64,000 nucleotides of DNA, from positions 326,878-390,877 of the forward strand of contig UQCC01000001.1 in assembly GCA_900539325.1 (NCBI GenBank), written 5' to 3'. How positions within the stretch are numbered: the stretch's first letter is position 1; each line of letters opens with the position of its first letter. This DNA comes from an uncultured Eubacterium sp. Its GTDB lineage: Bacteria > Bacillota > Clostridia > Oscillospirales > Acutalibacteraceae. The notes under the pieces are model-generated. The model was not told the DNA's origin. It made no database searches and saw only the letters and a program-made list of their open reading frames with translations. Of the stretch, positions 25,447-33,926 are shown one piece after another. The position numbers were made by a program, and so were the translations under genes.

Positions 25447-26922
25447 ATGAACAAAGATTTTAATGCTTATTTTAAAAAATTTAAAAGCAAAAAAATCGAA
25501 GGTATTACAAAACGATGGTTAATTTTAATAATCGGATTGATTGTTTTGTTGTTTACCGTTGCTTTTATCGTTTGCACTTCTCTTATAAAGGCTTATTATT
25601 ACAATTCAGTTGAAAGTATTGTAAATTCAGCCGCTTCGGATTCCGCAATTAATTATTTTGAGAATAATATAAATAACGGTGAATCACTTGAATCATCTGC
25701 CGCACTTTATATTGACACATATTCAAACAAGGATTCAACAACGGTTTGGATTGTTGACAATGAAGGCAATGTTATTATATCATCTAATGGCTTCGGCGTG
25801 CAAAAACAAGATATGCCGGATTATAAAGCCGCTATGGAGGATTCGGACGGTAGGGGCAAATTTGTCGGTAAACTTTCAAACGGTCAAAAAGTTATGGCTG
25901 TTTGCAGAGTAATAAAAAGTTCCGATAACACCAAAGTCGGTGCAATCCGTGTAATGACAGCTGTTGATAATGTTGACCGACAAATAGCAAGTATGTCATT
26001 TCTTATAGCTGTTATCTTTTTGATTATTCTTGCTATAATTATACTTTCCAACCTTTATTTTATCAGAACTATTATAACACCGCTCAAAGAAGTCAATCAG
26101 GCAACAAAAAAGATTGCCGAGGGCAACCTTGATGTCAGAATAGAAAAGAAATATAATGACGAAATCGGTGACCTTGCCGACAGTATCAATACAATGGCAT
26201 CTGAGATTGCTACGGCTGATAAAATGAAAAATGATTTTATTTCAACCATTTCTCACGAACTTCGCACACCGCTTACATCTATTAAAGGATGGGGCGAAAC
26301 ACTTACACTCGGCAACCAAGACAATGTGGACGAATTAACACAAAAAGGTTTGCAGGTTATTGTTAAGGAAGCTGGCAGGCTTGAAGGTTTTGTAGAGGAA
26401 TTGCTTGATTTTTCAAGGCTTCAAAGCGGCAGAATGACTCTTCGACTTGCCAATGTAGATATTCTTGCTGAGCTTGAAGAAACACTTTTTACGTTCATTG
26501 AGCGTGCCGTTCGTGAAGGGTATGAAGTAAAATACAGCATTCCGGAAGTTCCTTGTATTGCAAATGCCGATGCAAACAGACTTAAACAGGTCTTTATGAA
26601 CATTCTTGATAATGCGCTAAAATATTCACGACCGGGCAGTAAAATCCTTGTAAAAGCCGAATTTGAGAAAAAAGACGATAAAGATTTTGTAAAAATTGCG
26701 ATTGCCGACCAGGGTTGCGGCATATCGGAAGAAGATTTGCCACATGTAAAAGAAAAGTTTTACAAGGCTAATGTAAGCGTTAAAGGTTCCGGTATCGGTC
26801 TTGCTGTAACAACGGAAATTGTAAATTTGCATAACGGTTATTTGGATATAGACAGCGTTGAGGGTAAAGGAACTTTGGTAACGATTCATCTTCCTTTGCT
26901 GGAAGCACCATACCAAAACTAA
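25447..26922 (+). CDS. Membrane sensor histidine kinase
   Basis: A 491-residue partner of the preceding regulator. Transmembrane helices at about 23-47 and 181-203 enclose an extracytoplasmic sensor domain of about 130 residues. Then come HAMP (about 204-256), the dimerisation/phosphoacceptor segment with His270 in TISHELRTPLTSIKGW, and the ATPase domain with the N box (NILDNALKYS), G1 (DQGCGI) and G2 (KGSGIGLAV). The layout is like PhoR/WalK. The ligand is unknown; the adjacent lipoprotein is a candidate input. Confidence 0.92.
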   Translation: MNKDFNAYFKKFKSKKIEGITKRWLILIIGLIVLLFTVAFIVCTSLIKAYYYNSVESIVNSAASDSAINYFENNINNGESLESSAALYIDTYSNKDSTTVWIVDNEGNVIISSNGFGVQKQDMPDYKAAMEDSDGRGKFVGKLSNGQKVMAVCRVIKSSDNTKVGAIRVMTAVDNVDRQIASMSFLIAVIFLIILAIIILSNLYFIRTIITPLKEVNQATKKIAEGNLDVRIEKKYNDEIGDLADSINTMASEIATADKMKNDFISTISHELRTPLTSIKGWGETLTLGNQDNVDELTQKGLQVIVKEAGRLEGFVEELLDFSRLQSGRMTLRLANVDILAELEETLFTFIERAVREGYEVKYSIPEVPCIANADANRLKQVFMNILDNALKYSRPGSKILVKAEFEKKDDKDFVKIAIADQGCGISEEDLPHVKEKFYKANVSVKGSGIGLAVTTEIVNLHNGYLDIDSVEGKGTLVTIHLPLLEAPYQN

Positions 26923-26941
26923 AATTTGAAAGGTTATTTTA

Positions 26942-27916
26942 ATGAGTAAAAAAAAGCACATTACTTCCGTAGGCGGTCAAGCACTTATTGAAGGTGTTAT
27001 GATGCAAGGTCCGAGAGGCATTGCAACAGCCGTCAGAAAAACCGATAATTCTATTCTTGTAGAATATCATAAATTTAATCATTTAAAAGATAAAAACAAA
27101 TTTTTTGGCATTCCTGTTATTCGTGGAATTGTTGCATTCTTTGAATCAATGATTATGGGGTACAAGCTTTTGATGTATTCAGCCGAGGCATCGGGAATGG
27201 AAGACCTTGAAGATGTTGAAATGAATAAATTTGAAAAGTGGATTACCGATAAATTAGGCGAAAAATTCATGGATATAATTATGGGATTTGCAAGTGTTCT
27301 CGGATTTGCTCTTGCATTTTTGATTTTTTTCTTTCTTCCTGTGTTTATATTTAACAAAATAAACGCTGCGGCACATATGTCACTCACCCCGTGGCAGGGA
27401 ACTATCGAAGGTTGTATGAAAATATTTATTTTTGTTGTTTATATGCTTTTGGTTTCTCAAATGAAAGATATAAAAAGACTTTTCAAATATCACGGTGCCG
27501 AACACAAAAGTATTGCTTGCTATGAAGCAGGTGAGGAACTCACAGTGGAAAATGTAAAAAAATGCACTCGTTTTCATCCAAGATGCGGCACATCTTTTAT
27601 GTTTGTAATGCTTATTTTAAGTATTGTTATTGTTACTTTTCTTTCGCTTTTTGTTCCGGCTGAATTAAAGCAAAACACGATTGCATGGATGCTTATTAAA
27701 TTACCGCTTATCCCGCTTATTATGGGTATCGGCTATGAATTTATCAGATATGCAGGTAAGCACGACAATCTGTTTGTCAAAATAGTGTCCGCTCCTGGTT
27801 TATGGATGCAGAGAATTACAACAAAAGAACCCGACGATGATATTATTGAAGTCGGCATTGCTTCAATTAAAGCTGTTATTACCGATAATATTGAGGATGA
27901 CGAAATCAAACAATGA
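26942..27916 (+). CDS. DUF1385 (YqhQ-like) membrane protein
   Basis: A 324-residue membrane protein. The N-terminus SVGGQALIEGVMMQGP is the hallmark of DUF1385, and a second conserved block KYHGAEHKSIACYEAGEEL appears near residue 185 with CTRFHPRCGTSF after it; the His and Cys residues could bind metal. Hydrophobic segments lie near 110-135, 155-178, 213-236 and 245-266. The function is not established. Its place directly before prmC (4-base overlap) is the usual arrangement in Clostridia. Confidence 0.88.
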   Translation: MSKKKHITSVGGQALIEGVMMQGPRGIATAVRKTDNSILVEYHKFNHLKDKNKFFGIPVIRGIVAFFESMIMGYKLLMYSAEASGMEDLEDVEMNKFEKWITDKLGEKFMDIIMGFASVLGFALAFLIFFFLPVFIFNKINAAAHMSLTPWQGTIEGCMKIFIFVVYMLLVSQMKDIKRLFKYHGAEHKSIACYEAGEELTVENVKKCTRFHPRCGTSFMFVMLILSIVIVTFLSLFVPAELKQNTIAWMLIKLPLIPLIMGIGYEFIRYAGKHDNLFVKIVSAPGLWMQRITTKEPDDDIIEVGIASIKAVITDNIEDDEIKQ

Positions 27917-28728
27917 ATGTTAAGGAAGCATACAGTTACAGCGTAAGTTTTTTAGAGGCAAACGGTGTTGAAGAGGCTGATTTCAAGGCACTTACAGTTG
28001 TTTGCCATGTTGCAGGAATCAAAAACAGCGAATATCACGCTCATAAATACGATTTTATAATTACTAAGCGGCTTGCAGAGTGCTTATGGAAGCTTAAAAC
28101 AGGCGAACCGCTTCAATATGTTATCGGCAAATGGGATTTTTATGAAAGTGAGTTTTATGTAGGAGAGGGAGTTTTAATTCCCCGTCCCGAAACAGAGGAA
28201 CTTGTTAACCTTGCCGTTAAATATTTAAAGACCGTTACCGATCCTGTTGTAATTGATTTGTGTTCGGGTAGCGGCTGTATCGGCATCAGCATTGCTAAAG
28301 CCGTACCGGATTCAAAAGTTTACTGCATAGAGAAAAGCAAAGAAGCATTTAGATATTTAGAAAAAAATGCCAAAGATTGCAACAATGTTGTTTTGATTAA
28401 TGACGATATTTTTAATAATATTGATATTGAAAATGCAGATTTGATTATTTCAAATCCACCGTATATTAAAACTTCGGATTTAGCTAATTTGCAGGATGAA
28501 GTAAAAAAAGAACCTCAAATGGCTCTTGACGGAGGAAATGACGGACTCGTTTTTTACAGAGCAATAAATACCAATTGGACTTCTAAACTAAAATCAAACG
28601 GTGTTTTAATGCTCGAAATCGGAGAAGATCAGGGAAAAGACATTGTTGATGTGTTAACCGAATTTAATAATGTTGAAGTAAAAAAAGATATGTATGGCAA
28701 CGACAGAATGGTTGTTGCAAAAAGGTGA
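27913..28728 (+). CDS. prmC: Release factor glutamine methyltransferase PrmC
   Basis: Methylates the Gln of the GGQ motif in RF1 and RF2. The 271-residue enzyme has an N-terminal helical domain, LIPRPETEELV leading into the SAM motif VIDLCSGSGCIGI (about residue 113), and the catalytic NPPYI at about 180 that holds the glutamine. No prfA is adjacent in this window. Start overlaps DUF1385 by four bases. Confidence 0.94.
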   Translation: MNVKEAYSYSVSFLEANGVEEADFKALTVVCHVAGIKNSEYHAHKYDFIITKRLAECLWKLKTGEPLQYVIGKWDFYESEFYVGEGVLIPRPETEELVNLAVKYLKTVTDPVVIDLCSGSGCIGISIAKAVPDSKVYCIEKSKEAFRYLEKNAKDCNNVVLINDDIFNNIDIENADLIISNPPYIKTSDLANLQDEVKKEPQMALDGGNDGLVFYRAINTNWTSKLKSNGVLMLEIGEDQGKDIVDVLTEFNNVEVKKDMYGNDRMVVAKR

Positions 28729-28732
28729 TTAT

Positions 28733-29407
28733 ATGATTTCAATTTTCAGATATATACAGCAGGGAGAATATTTACTCGCAATTATTGCTGTTCTTTCAAG
28801 ATGCTTTGTTGTATTCTGTTGTTTACCTATTCATGAATTGGCTCACGGACTGATGGCTCATCTGCTCGGTGATGATACGGCCAAAAGAGAGGGGAGGCTG
28901 TCGCTTAATCCCTTTGCCCATCTTAATCCTATCGGTACGATTATGATTTTTCTTTTCGGTATAGGTTATGCAAATCCCGTGCCAATCAATCCAAGAAACT
29001 TTAAAAATGAAAAAGGCGGTATGGCTTTGACCGCACTCGCAGGTCCGCTTGCAAATCTTCTCATGGGCTTTGTTTCGGTTTGGGGTTTCTTTATCTTTAC
29101 GAAGTTTACCGGCTCATCTGCAGTAGGAAGTGCAGTTGCTTACTTCTTCCTTTATTCAGCACAAATCAATGTTATGCTTGCGGTTTTCAACTTATTTCCT
29201 ATTCCACCGCTTGACGGCTCTAAAATTTTGGCCGCAGTTTTACCTGATAAAATCTATTATAAATATATGATGTATGAAAGATATATCATGATTGCTCTTA
29301 TGATTTTACTTTTCACCGGCGTACTTGATACTCCGATTTCATTCTTAACAAGCAAACTTTTAAATTTTATATCTATTCTTCCTAATTTAGTATTTCATCT
29401 TTATTAA
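28733..29407 (+). CDS. Site-2 protease-like M50 membrane metalloprotease
   Basis: A 224-residue intramembrane zinc protease of the small M50 group. The HELAHG zinc motif lies near residue 37 in a hydrophobic helix and the second ligand site NLFPIPPLDGSKIL near residue 155. I start it at ATG 28733 because AAAGGTGA precedes it; a longer frame from 28694 runs within prmC. There is no PDZ domain, unlike RseP. The substrate is unknown; neighbours are scpAB and prmC. Confidence 0.88.
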   Translation: MISIFRYIQQGEYLLAIIAVLSRCFVVFCCLPIHELAHGLMAHLLGDDTAKREGRLSLNPFAHLNPIGTIMIFLFGIGYANPVPINPRNFKNEKGGMALTALAGPLANLLMGFVSVWGFFIFTKFTGSSAVGSAVAYFFLYSAQINVMLAVFNLFPIPPLDGSKILAAVLPDKIYYKYMMYERYIMIALMILLFTGVLDTPISFLTSKLLNFISILPNLVFHLY

Positions 29408-29418
29408 TCAGAGGTTTT

Positions 29419-30147
29419 ATGGATAACTTAACCTACAAAATCGAGGTGTTTGAAGGCCCTATGGATCTTCTGTTGCACCTTATAAGTAAACATAAACTGA
29501 ATATAAATGATATTCCGATTGTAGAACTTGTAAATCAATATCTTGATTATGTTCGTCAAATGGAAGAAGCCGATTTTGATGTTGCAGGCGACTTTCTTGA
29601 AATGGCTGCAAGATTGATTTATATCAAAACCGTGTCTTTGCTTCCTCGTCACGAAGAAGCAGAAGTTCTCAAAAAAGAGCTTACAGGTGAATTAATCGAA
29701 TATCGTGATTGTAAACTTATGGCTGAAAAGCTTTCAAATCAAACAGATGGTTTCGGAAGGTTTGTTCGTCAACCGCAGGGTGGCTGGGTGAATTATGATT
29801 ACGAGCGATTTCACGAACCTGATGAACTGTTGGACGCATATATAAATGTTGCCGGCAAAGCTCAAAGACGACTTCCGCCGCCTATTGACTCGTTTAAAGT
29901 TATCGTTGCAAAAAAGTTTGTCAATGTTGCTTCTAAAGTAAGAACGGTTATGCGTAAACTTTGGAGCGGTAAAAAAGTTCATTTTTTATCACTGTTTGAC
30001 GGTGCAAAATCAAAATCCGACATTGTTGCAACTTTTTTGGCAGTATTGGAACTTACAAAAACAAAAAGAATCACGGTTGAGGGTGATATGCACAATCCAA
30101 CCGTTAAAATAGTTAATGAAACCAAAGAGGTAGATAACCTTGAATAA
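29419..30147 (+). CDS. scpA: Segregation and condensation protein A
   Basis: Kleisin subunit that bridges the SMC dimer for chromosome segregation. The 242-residue product shows the N-terminal KIEVFEGPMDLLLHLI and IVELVNQYLDYV, FLEMAARLIYIKT, and a C-terminal winged helix (FLAVLELTKTKRI). An AGAGGT ribosome site precedes ATG. The scpB TTG start lies within its last codons. Confidence 0.94.
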   Translation: MDNLTYKIEVFEGPMDLLLHLISKHKLNINDIPIVELVNQYLDYVRQMEEADFDVAGDFLEMAARLIYIKTVSLLPRHEEAEVLKKELTGELIEYRDCKLMAEKLSNQTDGFGRFVRQPQGGWVNYDYERFHEPDELLDAYINVAGKAQRRLPPPIDSFKVIVAKKFVNVASKVRTVMRKLWSGKKVHFLSLFDGAKSKSDIVATFLAVLELTKTKRITVEGDMHNPTVKIVNETKEVDNLE

Positions 30148-30772
30148 AACAGAAAATTTAGTATCAACGCTTGAAGCAATGCTTTTTGCCGCCGGAGACC
30201 CGGTTGAACCTACAAAACTTGCCGAAGTTCTTGATATTGATATAGAAACAATCGAAAAAATGCTTGAGCATTTAGGTGCACAATACGACGAACGAAATTC
30301 GGGCTTAATGCTTATCAGAGTAGACAATAAGTATCAAATTTGCACCAGAGAAAAATACAGCGATGAAGTTCGCAAACTTATGGAAATCAAAAAGAATGCT
30401 CCGCTCAGTAATGCGGCATTTGAGGTTCTTGCAGTTATTGCATACAATAAAACCGTTACCCGCTCATTTATTGAACAGGTAAGGGGAGTTGACTGTTCGG
30501 GTCCGATTTCATCACTTGTACAAAAAGGACTTATTGAAGAAAAGGGAAGAATGGACCTGCCGGGCAGACCTCTTATTTACGGAATAACTGATAGGTTTTT
30601 AAGATGTTTTTCTCTTAATTCACTTGAAGATTTACCTGATTTGCCGAAAACCGAAGAAATTGAAAGTATTGCAAAAGACGACAGTCAAACTTCTCTATTT
30701 GACAAAGAAAATAAATCTGATATATTTAAAGAAAAAGAAATATCCGAAATTGCTCATGTTGAGGAGGAATAA
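30140..30772 (+). CDS. scpB: Segregation and condensation protein B
   Basis: Winged-helix partner of ScpA in the SMC complex. The 210-residue product has EAMLFAAGDPVEP at the start and the conserved block EVLAVIAYNKTVTRSFIEQVRGVD near residue 95 followed by LPGRPLIYGITDRFL. The start codon is TTG at 30140, 6 bases after GAGGTAG and overlapping scpA by 8 bases. The tail beyond residue 165 is acidic and variable. Confidence 0.93.
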   Translation: MNKTENLVSTLEAMLFAAGDPVEPTKLAEVLDIDIETIEKMLEHLGAQYDERNSGLMLIRVDNKYQICTREKYSDEVRKLMEIKKNAPLSNAAFEVLAVIAYNKTVTRSFIEQVRGVDCSGPISSLVQKGLIEEKGRMDLPGRPLIYGITDRFLRCFSLNSLEDLPDLPKTEEIESIAKDDSQTSLFDKENKSDIFKEKEISEIAHVEEE

Positions 30773-31546
30773 ATGAAAACTTTTTTGATAATTTTAGCTG
30801 TCATAGTTTTAATTTTTGCAATTATTCTTTCTCTTTCAGCTGAAGCAACTGTTATTTATGACAATGGCTGGCACACAACTGTTCAAGTTCTTTTTATAAA
30901 AAAGGATATTGAACTTTCAAAAATATTAAACTTTGTTTTATTTCCTGATAAAGCAGGTAAGGAAGCCGCTGAAAAACAGAAAGAAAAGAAAAAAAATAAA
31001 ACAGCTCCTGCAAAAACTGTTATTCAAGAAAATAAAGAAGAAATTAAACAGGTCACCGAATCAAATAATGATATAAAAGAAACAAATATCAATTCTGAGG
31101 TTACAGCCGAGTCTGAGAAGACTAAAGTTGAGCCAAATCAACAACCAAAGAAAAATCCTATTGCCAAAATAATCGACGAAGACGGTATAGTCGGAATTAT
31201 GCTTTTGGCATCAAATTTGGTGGAAACTTTAAATACCGCCGTGATAACTTTATTTAAAGGTTTGCATATTTACTCATTATATGTTAAAATGATAGTCGGT
31301 GGTGCCGATGCAGACGAAATTGCAAGAGCATACGGCAGAATTTGTGGTTTTTATTACCCTCTAAAGGGTATGATTTTAAACGGTATGAAGGTTGATCAAT
31401 ATGATGATTACATACAACCTGATTTTATTGCACCCGCAAACGAATATGAATTTCAGCTTATTGCATCTATAAATATAGCATTGATTTTAAAAATAGGTAT
31501 TAAAGCAGGAGCAAAATTCCTGGTTAACTTAATAAAAAATAAGTAA
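30773..31546 (+). CDS. DUF2953 protein
   Basis: A 257-residue protein beginning one base after scpB. It has a hydrophobic N-terminal helix (about residues 3-22), a charged low-complexity linker rich in Lys, Glu and Asn (about 65-130) and a C-terminal region with two weakly hydrophobic stretches. The start and the GGADADEIARAYGRICGFYYP block match DUF2953 as found next to scpB and ytfJ in spore-formers. Its function is unknown; the neighbourhood hints at sporulation. Confidence 0.75.
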   Translation: MKTFLIILAVIVLIFAIILSLSAEATVIYDNGWHTTVQVLFIKKDIELSKILNFVLFPDKAGKEAAEKQKEKKKNKTAPAKTVIQENKEEIKQVTESNNDIKETNINSEVTAESEKTKVEPNQQPKKNPIAKIIDEDGIVGIMLLASNLVETLNTAVITLFKGLHIYSLYVKMIVGGADADEIARAYGRICGFYYPLKGMILNGMKVDQYDDYIQPDFIAPANEYEFQLIASINIALILKIGIKAGAKFLVNLIKNK

Positions 31547-31567
31547 TTAATATAAGGGGAAAGAATT

Positions 31568-31963
31568 ATGAAAGAAACTCCGGTAAACAAAATAATGGAA
31601 TCAACACTTGAAAAAATGAGAGAAATGGTTGATGTTTCAACTATTATCGGTGAGCCTATGGTAACAGGCAACACTACTCTTATTCCTGTATCAAAGGTTT
31701 CTTACGGCTTCACATCGGGCGGAACAGATCTTCCGTCAAAGCAAAATAAGGAACTTTTCGGCGGTGCAGGTGGAGGCGGTATTTCCATTACTCCTGTTGC
31801 ATTCATCGTTATTCAGGATTCAAAGGTTAGACTTATGCAAATCAACAATTACACATCATCCGCAGACAGAGCTATTGCAATGATTCCGGAACTTGTTGAC
31901 AAGCTTACAGAACTCACCGAAGCAAAGAAAAAAGATTCGCCTGCAGAAGAAAAAGCAGAATAA
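31568..31963 (+). CDS. ytfJ: YtfJ/GerW-family sporulation protein
   Basis: A 131-residue protein with the YtfJ pattern: NKIMESTLEKMREMVDVSTIIG, then a glycine-rich GGAGGGGISITPVAFIV near residue 75. In Bacillus, GerW is needed for normal spore germination, and the gene lies beside DUF2953 as here. AAGGGGAAAG ribosome site. A hairpin follows that also contains the ribosome site of the next gene. Confidence 0.9.
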   Translation: MKETPVNKIMESTLEKMREMVDVSTIIGEPMVTGNTTLIPVSKVSYGFTSGGTDLPSKQNKELFGGAGGGGISITPVAFIVIQDSKVRLMQINNYTSSADRAIAMIPELVDKLTELTEAKKKDSPAEEKAE

Positions 31964-31977
31964 TTTTAATTAAACAG

Positions 31978-32012
31978 AATCACCTGCATATATTTATGTA
32001 GGTGATTGTTTT
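31978..32012 (+). terminator. ytfJ terminator containing the next gene's ribosome site
   Basis: AATCACCTGCAT (31978-31989) pairs with ATGTAGGTGATT (31996-32007), 12 bp with one G-T pair and a 6-base loop, then GTTTTGTG. The AGGTGA in the 3' arm is the only ribosome site before the D-Ala-D-Ala carboxypeptidase start at 32011. Confidence 0.7.
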
Positions 32013-33063
32013 GTGTAAAAAAATTATATGTATTTTATGCGTTTTAACTATTTTATTTCCGCTTACCGTAAGTGCAAAAAACAATAATGTTTCCGCACAA
32101 AAAGCTGTTGTAATAGACAAATCAACTTCAACCGTTTTGTACCAAAAATCAAGTAATGTAAAATGTTCGATGGCTTCTACAACAAAAATTATGACCTGCC
32201 TTATTGCTTGTGAAAAATTGAAACAAAACGATATTGTAACAATAACAAATAAAATGCTTGATAAAACCGAAGGTTCACTCATTTACCTAAAAGTCGGAGA
32301 TAAAATTACGGTTTCGGATCTTATAAAAGGTGCATTGTTAGCATCAGGCAATGATGCGGCAAATTCTCTTGCCGTTTACACTTCGGGCAGCATTTCGGAG
32401 TTTGTTAAATTGATGAATTTGTATGCGATAAAATTCGGAATGAAAAATACACATTTTGAAACTCCGTCTGGGCTTGACAGCAAAAATCATTACTCCACGG
32501 CATATGATATGGCTGTGCTGACATCTCACGCTCTTGATAATGAAACTTTTGCTTCTGTTTGTAAGCTTCAAAAAGCTGATATTACAATAAATGGTAAAAT
32601 TCAAACAATTTATAATCATAATAAGCTTCTTTATCAAACAGAAAACTGTATCGGTGTTAAAACGGGCTTTACCGAAAAATCCGGAAGATGTCTTGTCAGT
32701 GCATATGATTACAAAGGAAGCACAATTATTATTGTCACTTTGAATGATTACGATGATTGGAATGACCACAAAAAACTTTTTGATTACGCAAAAAATCAGT
32801 ATAAAACTCTATCAAGAACTCAAAATATATCAATCGATTGTGTCGGAACAAACAGAAAAAAAGTTGTATGCACCGCACAATTTGATGTTTCATATCTTGA
32901 CAATTTAACTTTTAAGTACTATTATTATCCTATTTTGTACGCTCCGATTTTGCAAAATACGAAAGTCGGCAAAACTGAAATATATTCAAACAACAAATTA
33001 ATTAGGACTGTAGATATTATAGTTCCGGAAAGTGTAAAAGTATGGCAAACAACAATGAAGTAA
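32011..33063 (+). CDS. D-alanyl-D-alanine carboxypeptidase (DacF-like)
   Basis: Exported penicillin-binding protein that trims peptidoglycan stem peptides. The signal peptide is residues 1-25. Active-site motifs of the S11 family are complete: SMASTTKIM (SxxK), SGNDAANSL (SxN-type) and KTGFTEKSG (KTG). A C-terminal PBP5-like domain follows. I favour TTG 32011 with AGGTGA five bases upstream; GTG 32002 would lie inside that ribosome site. Next to ytfJ and scpAB, it is most like the sporulation enzymes DacB/DacF. It overlaps the next gene by 22 bases. Confidence 0.9.
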   Translation: MCKKIICILCVLTILFPLTVSAKNNNVSAQKAVVIDKSTSTVLYQKSSNVKCSMASTTKIMTCLIACEKLKQNDIVTITNKMLDKTEGSLIYLKVGDKITVSDLIKGALLASGNDAANSLAVYTSGSISEFVKLMNLYAIKFGMKNTHFETPSGLDSKNHYSTAYDMAVLTSHALDNETFASVCKLQKADITINGKIQTIYNHNKLLYQTENCIGVKTGFTEKSGRCLVSAYDYKGSTIIIVTLNDYDDWNDHKKLFDYAKNQYKTLSRTQNISIDCVGTNRKKVVCTAQFDVSYLDNLTFKYYYYPILYAPILQNTKVGKTEIYSNNKLIRTVDIIVPESVKVWQTTMK

Positions 33064-33788
33064 GATTACAAAAATTTATGGCAGAGCAGGGAGTAGCTTC
33101 CCGAAGAAAGAGCGAAGATTTAATTCGTGCTGGAAAAGTTAAAGTTAACGGTCACACTGCCGAAATAGGCATGAAAATCAATCCTCGCAAGGATTTGGTT
33201 ACTGTCGGCAAACAAAAACTTACAAATGTAAAAAACAGAAAAATGGTTTACATTATGCTTAACAAACCTCGTGGATATGTAACCACCGTATCGGACGAAC
33301 TCGGCAGAAAAACCGTTATGGATTTACTGCCCGATTTCGGTTGCAGAATTTATCCCGTAGGCAGACTTGACAAAGATAGCGAAGGTCTTTTGCTTTTGAC
33401 AAACGACGGTTCTTTTACAAATTGTATGACACATCCTTCACACGAATATGCAAAGGTTTACCGTGTAACGGTTCGACCGGCTGTGAATGATGAAATTCTC
33501 TTTAATCTTCGTAATGGCATTGAAATCGACGGAAGAAAAACCGCACCGTGTGAAGTCAACGTTTTAACCGAAGAAGAAAACAGGGTGGTTCTTGAATTTA
33601 TTCTTCACGAAGGCAGAAACCGCCAGATCAGAAAAATGTGTGAAAGTCAAGGTCTTGAGGTTGCAAGACTCAAAAGAATTTCAATCGGTCCGATTAAACT
33701 CGGAATGTTAAAACAGGGCGATTATAAGGAATTATCGGAACAGGATGTAAAAAAACTTCTTCGTTCTGCAGGACATAAAGAAAATTGA
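33042..33788 (+). CDS. rluB: Ribosomal large-subunit pseudouridine synthase (RluB/RsuA family)
   Basis: Isomerises a uridine in 23S rRNA. The 248-residue protein starts with an S4 domain (RLQKFMAEQGVASRRKSEDLI) and carries the catalytic Asp in PVGRLDKDSEGLLLLTNDG (about residue 110), then HEGRNRQIRKM near residue 190. RluB is preferred to RsuA from the gene order next to scpAB and dac in Bacillus. It starts 22 bases inside the dac gene. Confidence 0.9.
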   Translation: MANNNEVRLQKFMAEQGVASRRKSEDLIRAGKVKVNGHTAEIGMKINPRKDLVTVGKQKLTNVKNRKMVYIMLNKPRGYVTTVSDELGRKTVMDLLPDFGCRIYPVGRLDKDSEGLLLLTNDGSFTNCMTHPSHEYAKVYRVTVRPAVNDEILFNLRNGIEIDGRKTAPCEVNVLTEEENRVVLEFILHEGRNRQIRKMCESQGLEVARLKRISIGPIKLGMLKQGDYKELSEQDVKKLLRSAGHKEN

Positions 33789-33792
33789 TAAA

Positions 33793-33822
33793 AAAGTCGG
33801 AGATTTTCTCTGACTTTTTTTA
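33793..33822 (+). terminator. Terminator after the pseudouridine synthase gene
   Basis: AAAGTCGGAGA pairs with TCTCTGACTTT (11 bp, one G-T, TTT loop), then a T run. Confidence 0.85.
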
Positions 33823-33830
33823 ATTTTATA

Positions 33831-33859
33831 TTGATATTATAAGAAAATAATGTTAATAT
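33831..33859 (+). promoter_or_regulatory. Promoter of the carboxyltransferase operon
   Basis: TTGATA (33831-33836), 17-base spacer, TAATAT (33854-33859) with an extended TGT before it. This leaves a 5' leader of about 60 bases. Confidence 0.65.
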
Positions 33860-33926
33860 TAATAATAGGTCATTTTGGTAATTTTATTTATCAAAGGAAC
33901 TTATTATCTCGTAAGGAGGATTATTA

